Assembly: GCA_949752745.1 (NCBI GenBank) | Contig: OX457034.1 | Coordinates: forward strand, 3,733,646 to 3,797,645 | Direction: 5' to 3' | Origin: Protula sp. h YS-2021 | Taxonomy: Eukaryota; Annelida; Polychaeta; Sabellida; Serpulidae | Length of the DNA: 64,000 nt | Shown: piece after piece, positions 23,822-48,104 of the stretch | Layout of the letters: the number at the start of each line of letters is the position of its first letter | Position numbering within the stretch: position 1 is the first letter of the stretch | Translations under genes and position numbers: made by a program | The notes under the pieces: generated by a model | Told to the model about the DNA's origin: nothing | Databases searched by the model: none | The model's input: only the letters and a program-made list of their open reading frames with translations

Positions 23822-24595
23822 TCAACAACATTTTTTTACACCAACCTTTGATCTCTTTTTCTTCATTTTAGAAATAGTTTGTTTGGGCCTCGTTCCAGGA
23901 GAGGCACTCTGTGCTGTGGTTTTACCAGAAACGGTCGCATTAGTACACTTACGGCTGATGTGTCCCATCTTCTTGCACTTATGACATACCGATTGCTTGT
24001 GGAAACAGTGGTCAGTGTCGTGACCTGTCCTCCCACATCGCCAGCACTCATTTCCTTGCACTTTCTTCACTGGAACTGCTTCGTGAATCATCACGGAATG
24101 TCGGTTGGCTACCTCCATCGACGGGGCTAATTCCAGAGCCTTTTGTGCGTCGAGTTCTTTTTCAATAAGCAATTTTTTCTTACTCCGGAATCACGCACTC
24201 CGACAACAAATTGGTCTCTCAGAGCTTTATTTAAAAACTCGCCAAAATTACAAGTGTCTGCCACGTTTTTCAGTGTTTTTTAATATACTCAGCAGCAGAT
24301 TGATTGTCCGACTGCACAGTTTTATGAAACTTGTAACGTTCAATGATTTCTGAGGGCTTGGGACTTAGTGTTGTTGAACTAGTTTCACCAAGTCCTGATA
24401 CATCTGGTCCTTGGGCTTTCCAGGAGCCAGCAAATCTTTCATAATAGAATAGACTTTAGATCCACAGACCTTTAGTAATATAGCGCGTCTTTTTATTTGA
24501 TTTTCTATCCCATTAGCTTCAAAGTACTGTTCCAGTCTTTCAATATAATCTTCCCATTTCTCTGACTCCTCATATTCGGACAGTTTTCCAAACAC
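23822..24595 (-). pseudogene. Ty3/Gypsy gag with two CCHC zinc knuckles
   Basis: An N part (ESEKWEDYIERLEQYFEANG) matches the capsid region of gypsy-type Gag. After frameshifts the C part carries CWRCGRTGHDTDHC and CHKCKKMGHISRKC, two CX2CX4HX4C nucleocapsid knuckles, and a basic tail ending before the protease frame. It binds and packages element RNA in intact relatives. Confidence 0.85.
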
Positions 24596-24766
24596 TGTGG
24601 CCGTTTTAGATCAAAAGAAAAGTGTTCACAGCGTAGTGACCTAATTTTCAGTGATAATTATTAATTTTACATTAATAGTAAATTCAGTAAATCATCCTGT
24701 AATTTTCAACTCACAGTTCAATAATTTTCATGCATTTTATTTAATCCCATTCTCGTCGTCAATAAT

Positions 24767-24944
24767 TGTTGTGTATGGGTTTTTTAAGATGAAATGCAAG
24801 ACCATGTTTTCAGCTTCATATTACTTAAGCAACTAAACTACACGTGGATTTACAATGAGTTATACAGTGCATTAAAACAAAAGCATCAGTTCCAAGAAAT
24901 ACGGGATATAATGACATCATGGAAAATATAGGAAATAAATAAAA
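24767..24944 (-). repeat. 5' LTR of the Ty3/Gypsy element (outer end missing)
   Basis: Homologous to 20613-20817 from the ACAACA boundary outward; similarity stops after about 178 bp at AGGAAATAA. The minus-strand sequence just inside the element (ATTATTGACGACGAGAATGG) sits at the primer-binding-site position and resembles the TGGCGACGAG-type sites known in this group. Confidence 0.75.
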
Positions 24945-25039
24945 TTGTTCTGCCGCAGATTCAAAGATGGCCAGTTCAGCAAACATAAAGTTTGTATAGA
25001 TCCGATTGAAAACCGATTGAAAATATCATCCCTATTTCA

Positions 25040-25335
25040 CAAAGATAAAGTCTTGCTAAACGTTTTGGTGAAAGAACGCTTTAAATCAATCCAGTAGTGT
25101 TAAAGTTATGCGCTGTGGAAGTTGTCATGTCTTATATACTAGACATATGGTACAATATTTTCAAAGCGCTGTTGAAGTTGTCATGCCTTACATGCTAGTC
25201 ATATGATCAAATATCTATATAGATCATCCTATTTCACGTTTTGGTGAAAGAATGGTTCAAATCAATGCAGTAGTTTTAAAGTTATTCGCTGTTGAAGTTG
25301 TCGTGCCTTATATGCTAGCCATATGGTAAAATATT
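25040..25335 (+). repeat. tandem repeat of about 95-100 bp, three copies
   Basis: Units contain TTTTGGTGAAAGAA, AATCAATSCAGTAGT, GCTGTTGAAGTTGTCATGCC and CTAGYCATATGGT. The middle unit is shortened. Confidence 0.75.
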
Positions 25336-25500
25336 CTCCCACGAGATGTGGGGGGGGGGAGAGGGTCGGGTGGCCCAGTTCTCTCTTCCTATCCTTTATG
25401 CTTAGTCCGGTTCTCTCCTCCTATAGTTCAGGCTTGGCTCAGTTCTCTCGTCCTATGAATTTTCCCACGAGAAGGGGGAGGGGAGGGAGGGTAGACATTC
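25322..25500 (-). repeat. interspersed repeat with about 31-bp units, right copy
   Basis: Inverse-orientation counterpart of 8880-9010: CCCAGTTCTCTCTTCCTAT, CCGGTTCTCTCCTCCTATAG and CAGTTCTCTCGTCCTAT follow a G-rich tract and end near TTTTCCCACGAGAAGGGG. Confidence 0.65.
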
Positions 25501-26386
25501 TATGACACATTACAGGATCATGTGAGCCTGATTCAGGTCCATGGGTGGAAAACCATCACGCGTACGTTTCACAATCATGTGAGTCTGACTCACTCTAGTC
25601 TTTCTGGGAAAAGATTGATGTGTCTAAGCATCACAATATTTCTAGTACATTTTCAGTACAGCCTTACATTTCTGTGATGTAACGTTTGTGCTAAGCATGG
25701 GCCCTGTGGTAAGGTCTTTAAGCCTTATCGGAACGAGATCTGCTAAAAAATGGCTATGGATATATATCAAAGTTTTTTTCAAAAGGAAACTTTATTCCAT
25801 CCGGAAGTTGCTCAGAATTTTCTGACACAGATAAATATGAAAAAATCATTTTACTCAATTATGGTACTTGTAGTGAGAACCGTTTAAATCCAGAAAAATG
25901 GCTATGGATATATGAAAAAGGTTTTCTTTGTACAGGATAGTAAAGGATATTTTTTGGATTTACCCTATCTTGAAGTTCCTCACTGAACGGATAAAATAAT
26001 CATATTGCACAATGATGGGAGCTTTTGGCGATTGAACATGTGCACTTTGGGTACCTTGCACGCTTCAATCTATGCCTGTGCCGTGGTCAATTTTCAAGGT
26101 AATAACAATATCAGTATTCGTTTTGGGTCAATCAACTCCACATACACACACTTCATTTTTTATTATAAAGACAACAGAGCGCACAAACACAGATTCATCT
26201 TTAAAAAACGCCTACGGTCTTTTAACAGTGCCACCAGCTCATATGAAGGAATGTACAATTGGCCTATGTATGATTGATGAGGTATGCCTGTTGCTGAATA
26301 TTTTTAAGTAGCTGACAAGGGAGAGCCTTGCACATCCCCAGTGATATTGAATTTCTTGAAGCTTGTCGATTTTCCCTTTTTTTAGC

Positions 26387-26480
26387 CCCTAGCCAAATTT
26401 TCGGCTGAGGGTTTATTGCTATCGGTTATTCCGTCCGTCCATCCGTCTGCTCGTCTGTCCGTCCGTTATTATTTGAGGTG
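26387..26480 (+). mobile_element. head of a Helentron-like non-autonomous element (tentative)
   Basis: An imperfect palindromic head (TAGCCCCTAGCC...GGCTGAGGG) after a T run is followed by a CCGTCCGTCCATCCG/TGTCCGTCCG tract. This is the same layout as the better defined elements at 28951, 30883 and 37491. The 3' end was not identified. Confidence 0.35.
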
Positions 26481-26999
26481 CTATATTTTGCACGCGCCAA
26501 AACATTAAGTTTCCGTGGTCGGATCGTTTTCAAATTTAACACAATGGAAGAATACATAATATGGGTGTGCAGCGTTAAAGTTTCAGTATGATCGGCGAAA
26601 AAAATTGTTGAAATTATGGCCCTCTGAACTGAGGCGATTTTTCGTGTATTGCACTGCCGTACAGGTACGCATCACTTCGACATAAACGATTTGATATAAG
26701 GTGTTGAAACCGGACACAGTGAAAGAATGTACATTTAAAATGTGTGACGTCAAGGTTTGAGTATGATCGATCAAAAAAGGCGCTGGCTTGGGGCTTTGTA
26801 TCTCTGATATCAGTTTTTTCTTCTTTGCTTCTATGACAAGAGTTTCCAAACAACCAGACTTTTCTTAAATCCATATTTCATATTACGCCTGCACACATGT
26901 GAGTCGGATTCAGGTTTCGTTAATCTGGTCATGGGATGAGAAATGATTGCTCTGACTAAATATCATGTCTGCTCATGAATCAGAGGGGGGAGGTAAAAA

Positions 27000-27165
27000 A
27001 AAAATGTTCAGAATCGTCTGAAACGGATAAAAATGAAAAAAAATCACAAAAATTTTCCGACGTTGAGGGGTTCGGACGGTCAAAAAGCCCAAAATGTTCA
27101 GAATCGTCTGAAACGGATAAATATACAAAAATCACAAAATATTCCCAGGGTGGGGGAGGGGGTGG
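27000..27165 (+). repeat. duplicated CAGAATCGTCTGAAACGG unit
   Basis: Two copies of AATGTTCAGAATCGTCTGAA followed by ACGGATAAA lie about 95 bp apart. A diverged relative (CAGAATTTTCTGACAC) is near 25812. The array ends in a G-rich tract resembling the 25340 repeat. Confidence 0.6.
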
Positions 27166-28359
27166 CCCACAACTCTTCTTCTACTTCTACTCACGCACAG
27201 CATATTTTTTTTAAAGGAAATAAGACCGCAGTTTACCTATTAGCCATTGCCAGAACGTAAACAAAACAGAAGATCAATACTAATTAGAGAAGATTGTGGC
27301 TGTACAGGTTGAGAAAACCGCTAATTTCTGGAATGAAAATGAAGAAGAAGGTTTGCCAGATTTTACTGTGTGTTTTCAATTTCGTATTTGTGGCAAATAT
27401 GACAAGGTTTGCAGCAAATGTACGAGCACGTATAAGCCAATTCGCACTTTGACTTTTACCGAAAAGTTTTTGCGTTTCGGTTGAATTTAGTTGGGTACGG
27501 ATATAAAGAAATGATAGGGAAAAAAACTTCAAAAATCAACAAAATTCCATTTTGCCAGAAAATATTGGTTCACATGTTGGTTATTAAAGGGACTAAATAA
27601 TATGTAAATTAGTTTTCAAAGATCATATGATGGCTTTATAAATTTGAAAGTGTGCATGTTGAAAGAAAATTGGAATTTTGATGTTTTTCCCTTCTCATTT
27701 CTTTAATTTAGCCAAAAAAAATTGCAGTCGAAACAACACATCCACCGGAAAGACCAGAAAGTACGAATTGGCTTATAATCATGACCAAAGTGTTGTCTTG
27801 TCGCAGTGTCACCCTGGTGGGACCATTTTGAGGCCAGTTGAGGGGCCAGGGACCGTTGGGTAAACAGGCCGAAAGGAAAAATTGAACTTTTGGGCGATAA
27901 CATAATATAGATAGAACAAACACTATGTTATGAAGCAAGTCATGTGTAACTGACAAGTATGTACAAGTATAATATTTATTAGGACAATCATAATATTCAT
28001 TGTTAAAAACAAGATATTTTTTCTGTTTATTGTAATAAATAACAGGGTTAGCATGTTTCTTCCATGGAGGGTAAAAACCATGTTCATTTCCCGGTTTTTT
28101 CCCATAGGGAAGAAATGGAAGAAACCTTAAAAGGTGTAATATTTGGAATTTCTTTCAAATCATTTGCTTTACCTGCACTCGGAGTAATTCTTCAGTAGGT
28201 GCGAATTCACACATCAAACTTCTATGTAATAAATAGGATTAGATAAAGGGTCTTGGTTGCCATCATCTCCGCCTTTTATGTACTCCGGAAACATGTGCAA
28301 TTCTGCGCGCCGCGATTTGGAAAGGGACGCGAATCCACATCTCTTTCTTCCATGTAAAG

Positions 28360-28545
28360 AAAACAAAGGGGACACGAATCCACACATAAACTGGCCGGTT
28401 TCTGGACGTTTCGGCCAAAAACCAGTTCGGCCCAACCGGTTCGGCCCAATGTGAAAGACGATTCGGCCCAGCTTTGGACGTTTCGGCCCATGGTTTTGGG
28501 CGTTTCGGCCTATAGGTTTGGACGATTCGGCTCATTGTTTTCGAT
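28360..28545 (+). repeat. TTTCGGCCCA minisatellite with distant inverted partner
   Basis: About six units of a roughly 24-bp motif around GGACGTTTCGGCCCA. The inverse version (GGGCCGAATCG, GAGCCGAAACATCC, ACTGGCCAATG) is at about 29440-29510. ACTGGCCGG at 28389 and CCAACTGGCC at 29495 could be the ends of a nested inverted-repeat element about 1.1 kb long. Confidence 0.6.
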
Positions 28546-28950
28546 GATATAAATGTTAAATGAAACTTAAAATCATGGCTGTTCGTGCTTTTGTTTTGAT
28601 TACAAAATGAAAATCAGCATTCGACAGAACACTGAAACTGCAGTTTTACACACCATAATTCTGTTGATATTGACGACTTCATATACAAAGGGGAAAACCT
28701 CAGCAACGACTTTCATTGTATTAGAACTTGATATTGTCGATCGACAGACATTTTAACTCTGCAGTTTTACACACCATAACACTATTTATATGCTCAACGA
28801 TACATAACCAGAGGTAAACTTTAGCAGTGACTTTTTTAACAACAGCAGTAATTTGTACTATGACAGTGAATAATACTCAAATAATACTGTCCTTGTTCCG
28901 CCGACAGATTTGAAACAATCTACTCATTGGGACCATAAATACGGTTTTTT

Positions 28951-29075
28951 AGGCTCCAACCCTTCGGATTGGGGCCTGTAGGTTTGGGTGTCTGTCCGTC
29001 CGTCTGTCCGTCATCGCTTCATACCCCTATGAATTTGGGGGGGGGGGGCGGTTGGGGCCTGCTTGTGTTTCACAA
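28951..29075 (+). mobile_element. tiny Helentron-like element (about 125 bp)
   Basis: It begins after a T run with the palindrome AGGCTCCAACCC...GGATTGGGGCCT, continues with GTCTGTCCGTCCGTCTGTCC, and ends with GGTTGGGGCCTGC, whose complement repeats the head. A 5-bp stem hairpin (TTGTG-TTT-CACAA) follows. Subterminal inverted repeats plus a 3' hairpin and T-rich flanks match Helentron-type ends. Confidence 0.5.
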
Positions 29076-30086
29076 ATATTTACTTGTTTGTTTTTAATTA
29101 CATATAAATCGGAACACTTAATTACACTGACATGTTAGGTTAATTGCACTTCATATACGGAGAAATGTTAAAACAATTGAAATTAGTTCTGTCTTTCATA
29201 GTATAATAAAAGGGTAACAAAATAAAGGACGAATTAATGATATCCGTGTGGATCGCTAGTTGACACTAAGTATTTGTTGATGAAAGGGTTTTTTCATGTG
29301 CATTAATAATAGCAGTACATTCTTCTTTATACATCTTTTCTACACGCACAAATTATGGTGTATGACAAAGTAATGTGCAATTCACATTGAACTCACTCAC
29401 TGGAAGTGAAAAAACGTTTATGAAGTTCTCTCTAAAAACATTGAGCCGAAACATCCAAACTGGACCGAACTGGTTTTGGGCCGAATCGACCACATCCCAA
29501 CTGGCCAATGACAATTATAGAAATTTAGACTCGTGCTTCAATGTGTTGAAAAGCTGGGTACGCTGTAATAGCCTGAGTACTTCTGGTCAAGTGTTTAAAC
29601 TTTGACTTTGTGTATGAGAAATTAGTGTATCATTTTGTTTGCTCTTAATGTGCCAGTGAAAACAAAAGACAAAGGCTGTGTTTACCTTAAATGGGGGGAT
29701 TAAGTATTAAGATTATAAGGGGGTGATAAGAAAAGGGAGAAAGCAGCATATTTGCAAAGCACATGGTATAAGATCATTATTTCTTCATTGTGTTTTGGTG
29801 TTACCATGCGTTTTTTTTTTTTTTCGTTTGTTTCTTTTTCGTTTTTTGTTTAATAGCACGTTAGAAAACACTAGATACTGGTTCTGTAAAATCAATAAAT
29901 AGGTAGTACATTGCATTGATGTTTTCTTGACAAAGTAGGTTTCTTCCCATTTTCTTCCCACTTTCTTCCTTTTCTTCCGGGAAGAAAGGTATTTCTGCCC
30001 GTTTCTTCCCAGTTTCTTCCCCATTTCTTCCCAGGAAAGGGAAGAAATACCTTTCTTCCCGGAAGAAAACCAACCCTGATAAATAA

Positions 30087-30882
30087 TGCATACAGAAATG
30101 CGTAATCAGCCGATCGATTGTTCCGGTCTGATAACAGATACTCGTGTAAAGGGTGTCAACGTTCATGTCCCTTCAATCACTTTATCAGTATGGGGAAAAC
30201 ATAAAAATGTCCGTTTGCCTCAAATAATCTAATCAAGGAAAAATGACCCAATTTCATTGAGTTTGAGTAAGGTATTGTTATCAAAGGAATTAAAGCATTT
30301 TTTCTGTCAAAATGTTAGATACAAGGTACTGATTCAAACCAGGAAGTCCGATGTTTCGGTGCAGCCGCAAGTAGACTATACATTGCCATATTCACCTTTC
30401 TGTTTACCGTGGTTATCATCTTAGTATTTCATCATTCCAGAAGTTGATAGCGTTTGTAGGAACGTAGTAGGTATGGTTTATGAGCATTGTTATCTGTTAT
30501 TTTACGTGTTGATCGATGAAGTTTTGCTGCGGCACGTAAAAAACTTTGGTAATATAAACCATACATTGTCGCCCAATCTATCTCTCCTCACCTCCGACAT
30601 ATACTGAACCACCATACACAACAAGTAGAGTCACAGTTTCGTCTACGAGGGGAGGAGAATGAATGGTTACAGGAGAGCCTGATAAGCCAGTTCATACTTT
30701 GGATCTTTTCGATGGATGTGCCGTTTCGATTGCAAATTTTCGGGGTAATTTATTATGAAAAAATAAGCGAAAAACATCAGATTTCCGCTTCAGATTGTTC
30801 AGATTGTCTTTCAACATGCACACCTTGAAATTTGAAAGATTTTATCTGATTATTCACAATGTTTGTTTGTTTGTTTGTTTTT
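30087..30882. other. intergenic, nothing recognised
   Basis: No gene, terminal repeat or RNA gene was identified in these 0.8 kb. Confidence 0.45.
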
Positions 30883-31206
30883 ATTCCCCACAGGTAGAAC
30901 CTGTGGGGAATATATGCGAGCGACCGCGTGTCTGTCGGTCTTTCTGTCGGTCTGTCATCAAGAGCTTGTTAACACGATAAATTAAAAACTGCTGCAAGGA
31001 TTTTAATGAAACTTGGTATGTAGCTTCTATGGGAACAAACACAGATCAGTTTTTTAAATGGGCCAATTTCGTCCAAGGAAAATGCACCAACTGGACTTGG
31101 AAAATTTTAGCTCTTGATTGACTATTGATGGCCGTGTTTAACTGATGGGTTTGAGGGGGGGGGGGGTGGGGCTGTGGGGAATATGTGGGCTATGCACACT
31201 GCTCTA
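30883..31206 (+). mobile_element. Helentron-like non-autonomous element
   Basis: Head: ATTCCCCACAGG-TAGAA-CCTGTGGGGAAT, a near-perfect palindrome after (TTTG)n. Then comes a TGTCTGTCGGTCTTTCTGTC tract. The tail CTGTGGGGAATATGTGGGC at 31172 repeats the complement of the head and ends GCTCTA before a T-rich flank. No coding sequence. Confidence 0.55.
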
Positions 31207-31483
31207 TTTCTTTTTTGTGTTTTTTTGTTTGTGTGTGTGTGTTTTTTTGTTTTTTTTTTGGGGGGGGGGGTTCACATTTGAACGTAAGTGACCGTTAAGT
31301 GAAATACTATGCTAAGTATTTCTACCTGAATAACTTTTCTGTTAACTTAAAAATAACTTGACTGATGACTTGGCAGTGATTGGTGATTTGGCTGAATTTG
31401 AAGGTTTAAGGGGATTTCATGTGAAGTGTCGTACGTGGATCATCTACATTCGCTTTACATGAATCGGTGTATAAAGTGGGAAG

Positions 31484-32285
31484 CAGGGTTGGCCGGTTTC
31501 TCCCATTAGGGTTTTCACCCTGGGTTTAAACCGGGTTTTTACTCGAGGGGAGAAATACGTTTCTCCCGTAGTTTCTCCCCTCTTTTTATTTTTTTGTTTT
31601 GTTTTGATCGACATTTGTTATTTAGGCTTTCACTCTCTTTCTTTTACTACAAGGCAGATGCCTTACTATTCTACTCATGATCAAAGAAAAATCCGTTCTC
31701 TGTCAGTCTGTGTCAAAGTAATGACATGCTTATCTTTCAGTTACTGTCCGAGCTACGCCTTAACAAAACGTCTTAATCCTTATATCTCAGGAGGGTGTGA
31801 GTATTCTCAACAGCTATATAAGGGTTGTAAAAATTTACAATATTATCATTGCAAACAAATTGCGATTGTTGTCTTTGTGCTGCCGTTAAATTATCAACTC
31901 AAAATGTTTAAAGAAGGAAGACCTAAAGATAAAGTTTGGGAGCACTTCAGTTTGTGAAGGATAAAAAATCATATGCTAAATGCATTTACTGCGGGAACGA
32001 GCGTTTGGCAAAAGCTCATCGCGCAAGTACACCTAGCTAGATGCAACAAACGTGGGGGAAATGTGCCAAATGTCGATGATACGCCAGTTTATTAAATAAT
32101 TTGGAATAAAATGCAAATAAATGTTGAAAGAATTTTTATGCCCGACCTTTCTCCCCTGTTTCTCCCCCATTTATCCCCGGGAGAAACATTTCTTCCCGGT
32201 AGAAACCATCAATCCTGGGTTTTTCCCCTATTTCTCCCATGGGGAGGGGAGAAATACCTTTCTCCCTGGGAAAAACCCAACCCTG
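31484..32285 (+). mobile_element. hAT element relic with BED zinc-finger fragment
   Basis: Left terminus CAGGGTTGGCCGGTTTCTCCC; right terminus in reverse complement CAGGGTTGGGTTTTTCCC. Flanks GTGGGAAG and TTGGGAAG agree at 7 of 8 positions, fitting an aged hAT target-site duplication. The subterminal regions are TTTCTCCC-rich, parallel to the TTTCTTCC version at 28043-30078, so the two belong to related families. It contains a broken BED-type zinc-finger sequence. Confidence 0.8.
31903..32045 (+). pseudogene. BED-type zinc finger remnant of a hAT transposase
   Basis: MFKEGRPKDKVWEHF, followed after a frameshift by YAKCIYCGNERLAKAH, gives the aromatic VWEHF and CxxC...H elements of BED fingers found at the N terminus of hAT transposases. 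Its position inside a hAT-ended element agrees. The catalytic domain is absent. Confidence 0.6.
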
Positions 32286-32293
32286 TTGGGAAG

Positions 32294-45301
<13,008 letters not shown>

Positions 45302-46028
45302 TATTTCAGCTGCTCGCTTATTTTAAACTGAAATTTGTGCTTATTTACTATTATTCTTTTTCTGTTGGTGAGGTGGGGGGTGGGGGTGGCAGTTGCGGAG
45401 AGGGTTGAGAGGGGGATTTCAGTGTTAATGTGTAACGGTGGGGCGGGAGGGATTCATAGAGACCAACAACAAAATAGGTGGTGCTATGTTTATAAAGCCA
45501 TTATGAGCGTTTTCTCGAGAATGGAAACAGTGGTGTTATAGTGGTGTTATAGTGGTGTTTGGGTGTAATTCGGGCCCGTCATGGTCTGTGTATGTCAGCC
45601 TTATGGAACTGACATGAGCTCACAGGCAGTTTATGACTTGTGATATTAATGTGACACTTTACTTATTGTCGTTGCTTGGACTCATCGAATAATTGATTGA
45701 TCGGGTTGGATAAGAGTCGATTGATTGATTGATCAGTTTGGATAGGTCTTGCCTTCCACATCTGCTGTTTGGTGTCACATTTTCTTATTGTTTATGCTCC
45801 AGAGTGTGATTTAAGTTTATTGACGGATGTACGAGAAAGTTTGGTGCTTTCAAAAGTTAGTATAAGAACGAATTAAAAAAAAATTGTTCGCTGTAAAACT
45901 GTGAATTTCTGAATATCGTTCTTAGAGAAACACAACCTGAGATTGCTTTTCTGTGCAATAAGTTTTTGTGTGTGTGAAGTAGGTGGCCGCGGGTTGGGAG
46001 TGGAAAGGGGGGATGACGTTAATGTTAG
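45302..46028. other. 3' flank of the Rag gene
   Basis: Presumably 3' UTR, then intergenic. No AATAAA signal was found close to the stop codon. A TGATTGATTGATCGG-like short repeat occurs near 45690-45740. No other gene was recognised. Confidence 0.4.
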
Positions 46029-46841
46029 CAGTGTTGCCACATCATCCTTTTTTAAAGGATTATCCTTTTTTTTTTGAAAAAAAGGCCGATTTTATCCTTT
46101 TCTTATCCTTAAATACTTTTTTTATACTTGTTTTTCATTTTCATCCTTTTTTCATACTTTTGTTTTTCATTTTTTTTTTCGTTCAAAATATTTTTTTTCC
46201 TAAGTAGTTATATGTTTTTTTTTTTGCTGGAATTTTTCCTCACCCTAGTCGTTACCCTTGATTAGGCCACAATATTAACCGTTTTTACACTCTATGTATA
46301 TGTAATTTCCAACTTTTTTTGCAGCGTCTATGGCTAAAATCAATACATCTGTAGAAAAAGGGTAATTTTTCATGGAACTGAAACATATATTTCGTAAACA
46401 GAATGAATATCTTATCACACTGTAAAATATCCATTATTCTAAATGATGTTAAGTTGTTCTTATTTCTTGAATGATTTTGAATAACTTTAATCTATAATTT
46501 TGAGTTGCATGTCCCTAGAGACCATCAGTAAAGTACTTACGCACATTTGTTTTAAATTTCAGACACCCGTATTTGTTTGCACTAAATTGCGACGTCATCG
46601 TAGAATTTGACTTTAAAGTTCGCATCCAACTACCACCACCCCCGTCCCCCACCACTTGCCCGATACATATGTAATTTATGGATGGTCCTTTATGTTATTG
46701 CATGCTTTGATTACTTTTTGGATGTATTTTTAAAGTTTTAAAATTTTCAGCAAAATATGAATTATCCTTTTTTTCATACTTTTTTTTACCAAATGTATCC
46801 TTTTTTATCCGTTTTTTCTTGATGACTCCGTGGTAACACTG
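46029..46841. mobile_element. hAT-like MITE
   Basis: The termini CAGTGTTGCCACATCATCC and, in complement, CAGTGTTACCACGGAGTCATC are typical hAT-style ends. The subterminal regions are rich in ATCCTTTTTT on both sides. Flanking octamers AATGTTAG and TATTTGGG do not match, so the target-site duplication is lost or one end is misplaced. Confidence 0.55.
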
Positions 46842-47068
46842 TATTTGGGCGTGGCATGAGCCTGAATTCAGTAACAGCATTAGAATTGTGTGAGACAACG
46901 TGAAATAGGAACACTTGGTTTTCGCCTTGGTGTGATTCGACCTGGCTGTGACGTAGTTCTCCCATTCATAAACAAATGGTGCACTTGTGGGGACTTAAGA
47001 GTTATGTCTAAATTATAGTTTTAATGTGAGGTGGAGCCATGCCTTCCGACAGGCTTTGCATGCAATTT

Positions 47069-47790
47069 GAGCGGGCCCAATGTCGCCGGACATTCCTGGT
47101 AACATCGTCACTAACGCGTATAAATGTGTGCACCATTAAAGGGCTTGTAATGAAGATAGGAGCGGGCAGCCATGTCACCGGACATTCGTGGTAACACCGT
47201 CACTAACGCGTATAAATGTGTGCACCATTAAAGGGCTTGTAATGAAGATATGAGCGGGCAGCCATGTCACCGGACATTCGTGGTAACACCGTCACTAACG
47301 CTATAAATGTGTGCACCATTAAAGGACTTGTAATGAAGATATGAGCGGGCAGCCATGTCACCGGACATTCGTGGTAACACCGTCACTAACGCGTATAAAT
47401 GTGTGCACCATTAAAGGGCTTGTAATGAAGATAGGAGCGGGCAGCCATGTCACCGGACATTCCTGGTAACACCGTCACTAACGCTATAAATGTGTGCACC
47501 ATTGAAGGGCTTGTAATGAAAATATGAGCGGGCACAATGTCGCTGGACATTCCTGGTAACACCGTCACTAACGCGTATAAATGTGTGCACCATTAAAGGG
47601 CTTGTAATTAAGGTAGGAGCGGGCAGCCATGTCGCCGGACATTACTGGTAACACCGTCACTAACGCTATAAATGTGTGCACCATTGAAGGGCTTGTAATG
47701 AAAATATGAGCGGGCACAATGTCGCCGGACATTCCTTGTAGCATCGTCACTAATGCCTATATATGTGTGCACCATTAAAGGGCTTGTACT
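47069..47790 (+). repeat. 92-bp tandem repeat, about 8 copies
   Basis: Each unit contains GAGCGGGCAGCCATGTCACC, GGACATTCGTGGTAACACC, GTCACTAACGCGTATAAATG and TGTGCACCATTAAAGGGC. Spacing of GAGCGGG is 91-92 bp. Variants alternate GGCAGCCATG with GGCACAATG. Confidence 0.95.
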
Positions 47791-48104
47791 CAAGTATAAT
47801 AAATATGAGTATTTCTTGATTAAAAAATAGAAATAAGTAAATTAACTTCAAATAAATTCGACAATTACAAGTAAAACAAAAATATTTTGGCGCTGCGGAT
47901 GGAAATGCGCGGTGTCTGTATACTAATAAAATACTGAAGATTGTTTACTGTATATGTGAGTAAACGATTCACAAACGCATTGTAATGTCTGTAATGTCTG
48001 AATGTTGCATTTATTTACATTTCTATTTGAAGACTTAATAAATTCATAAACTCTTTTTCTCTTCGTTCGCTTTGCGTTATTGGTAGGTCTTTCTTTTTCT
48101 CTGC

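Larger units (their letters stand above)
20613..24944 (-). mobile_element. Ty3/Gypsy LTR retrotransposon
   Basis: On the minus strand the order is 5' LTR (truncated), gag with two zinc knuckles, protease DTG, reverse transcriptase, RNase H, zinc/integrase region, a polypurine tract (AAAGAAGGAGAACAA) and 3' LTR. The 3' LTR begins TGTTGT and ends ACAACA, a clean inverted terminus. The 5' LTR lacks its outer end, so no target-site duplication can be tested. Gene order PR-RT-RH-IN identifies Ty3/Gypsy. All frames are broken. It inserted into the right-end gene of Polinton copy A. Confidence 0.88.
25501..28042. other. repeat-derived intergenic region
   Basis: No host gene was recognised. It contains repeated fragments such as AATGGCTATGGATATAT at about 25750 and 25900, a TCCG-rich element head at 26387, a CAGAATCGTCTGAAACGG duplication, and an inverted pair (TATAAGCCAATTCG near 27431, CGAATTGGCTTATA near 27764) that may mark a small foldback element. 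Confidence 0.45.
28043..30078. mobile_element. hAT-type non-autonomous element with perfect 8-bp TSD
   Basis: The left end is CAGGGTTAGCATGTTTCTTCC. The right end, read in reverse complement, is CAGGGTTGGTTTTCTTCC. The flanking 8 bp are ATAAATAA on both sides (28035-28042 and 30079-30086). CAGGG-type termini and 8-bp duplications are hallmarks of the hAT superfamily. No transposase is recognisable inside. It carries a TTTCGGCCCA minisatellite, a nested inverted repeat and a tiny Helentron-like element. The subterminal regions are rich in TTTCTTCCC and its complement. Confidence 0.85.

Noticed and set aside
24760..24900. Apparent coding similarity (KKYEAENM-like) between the LTRs and the accessory gene at 9087
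   Set aside because: The repeated segment is bounded by TGTTGT/ACAACA and a polypurine tract, so it is LTR sequence; the short match is coincidental.
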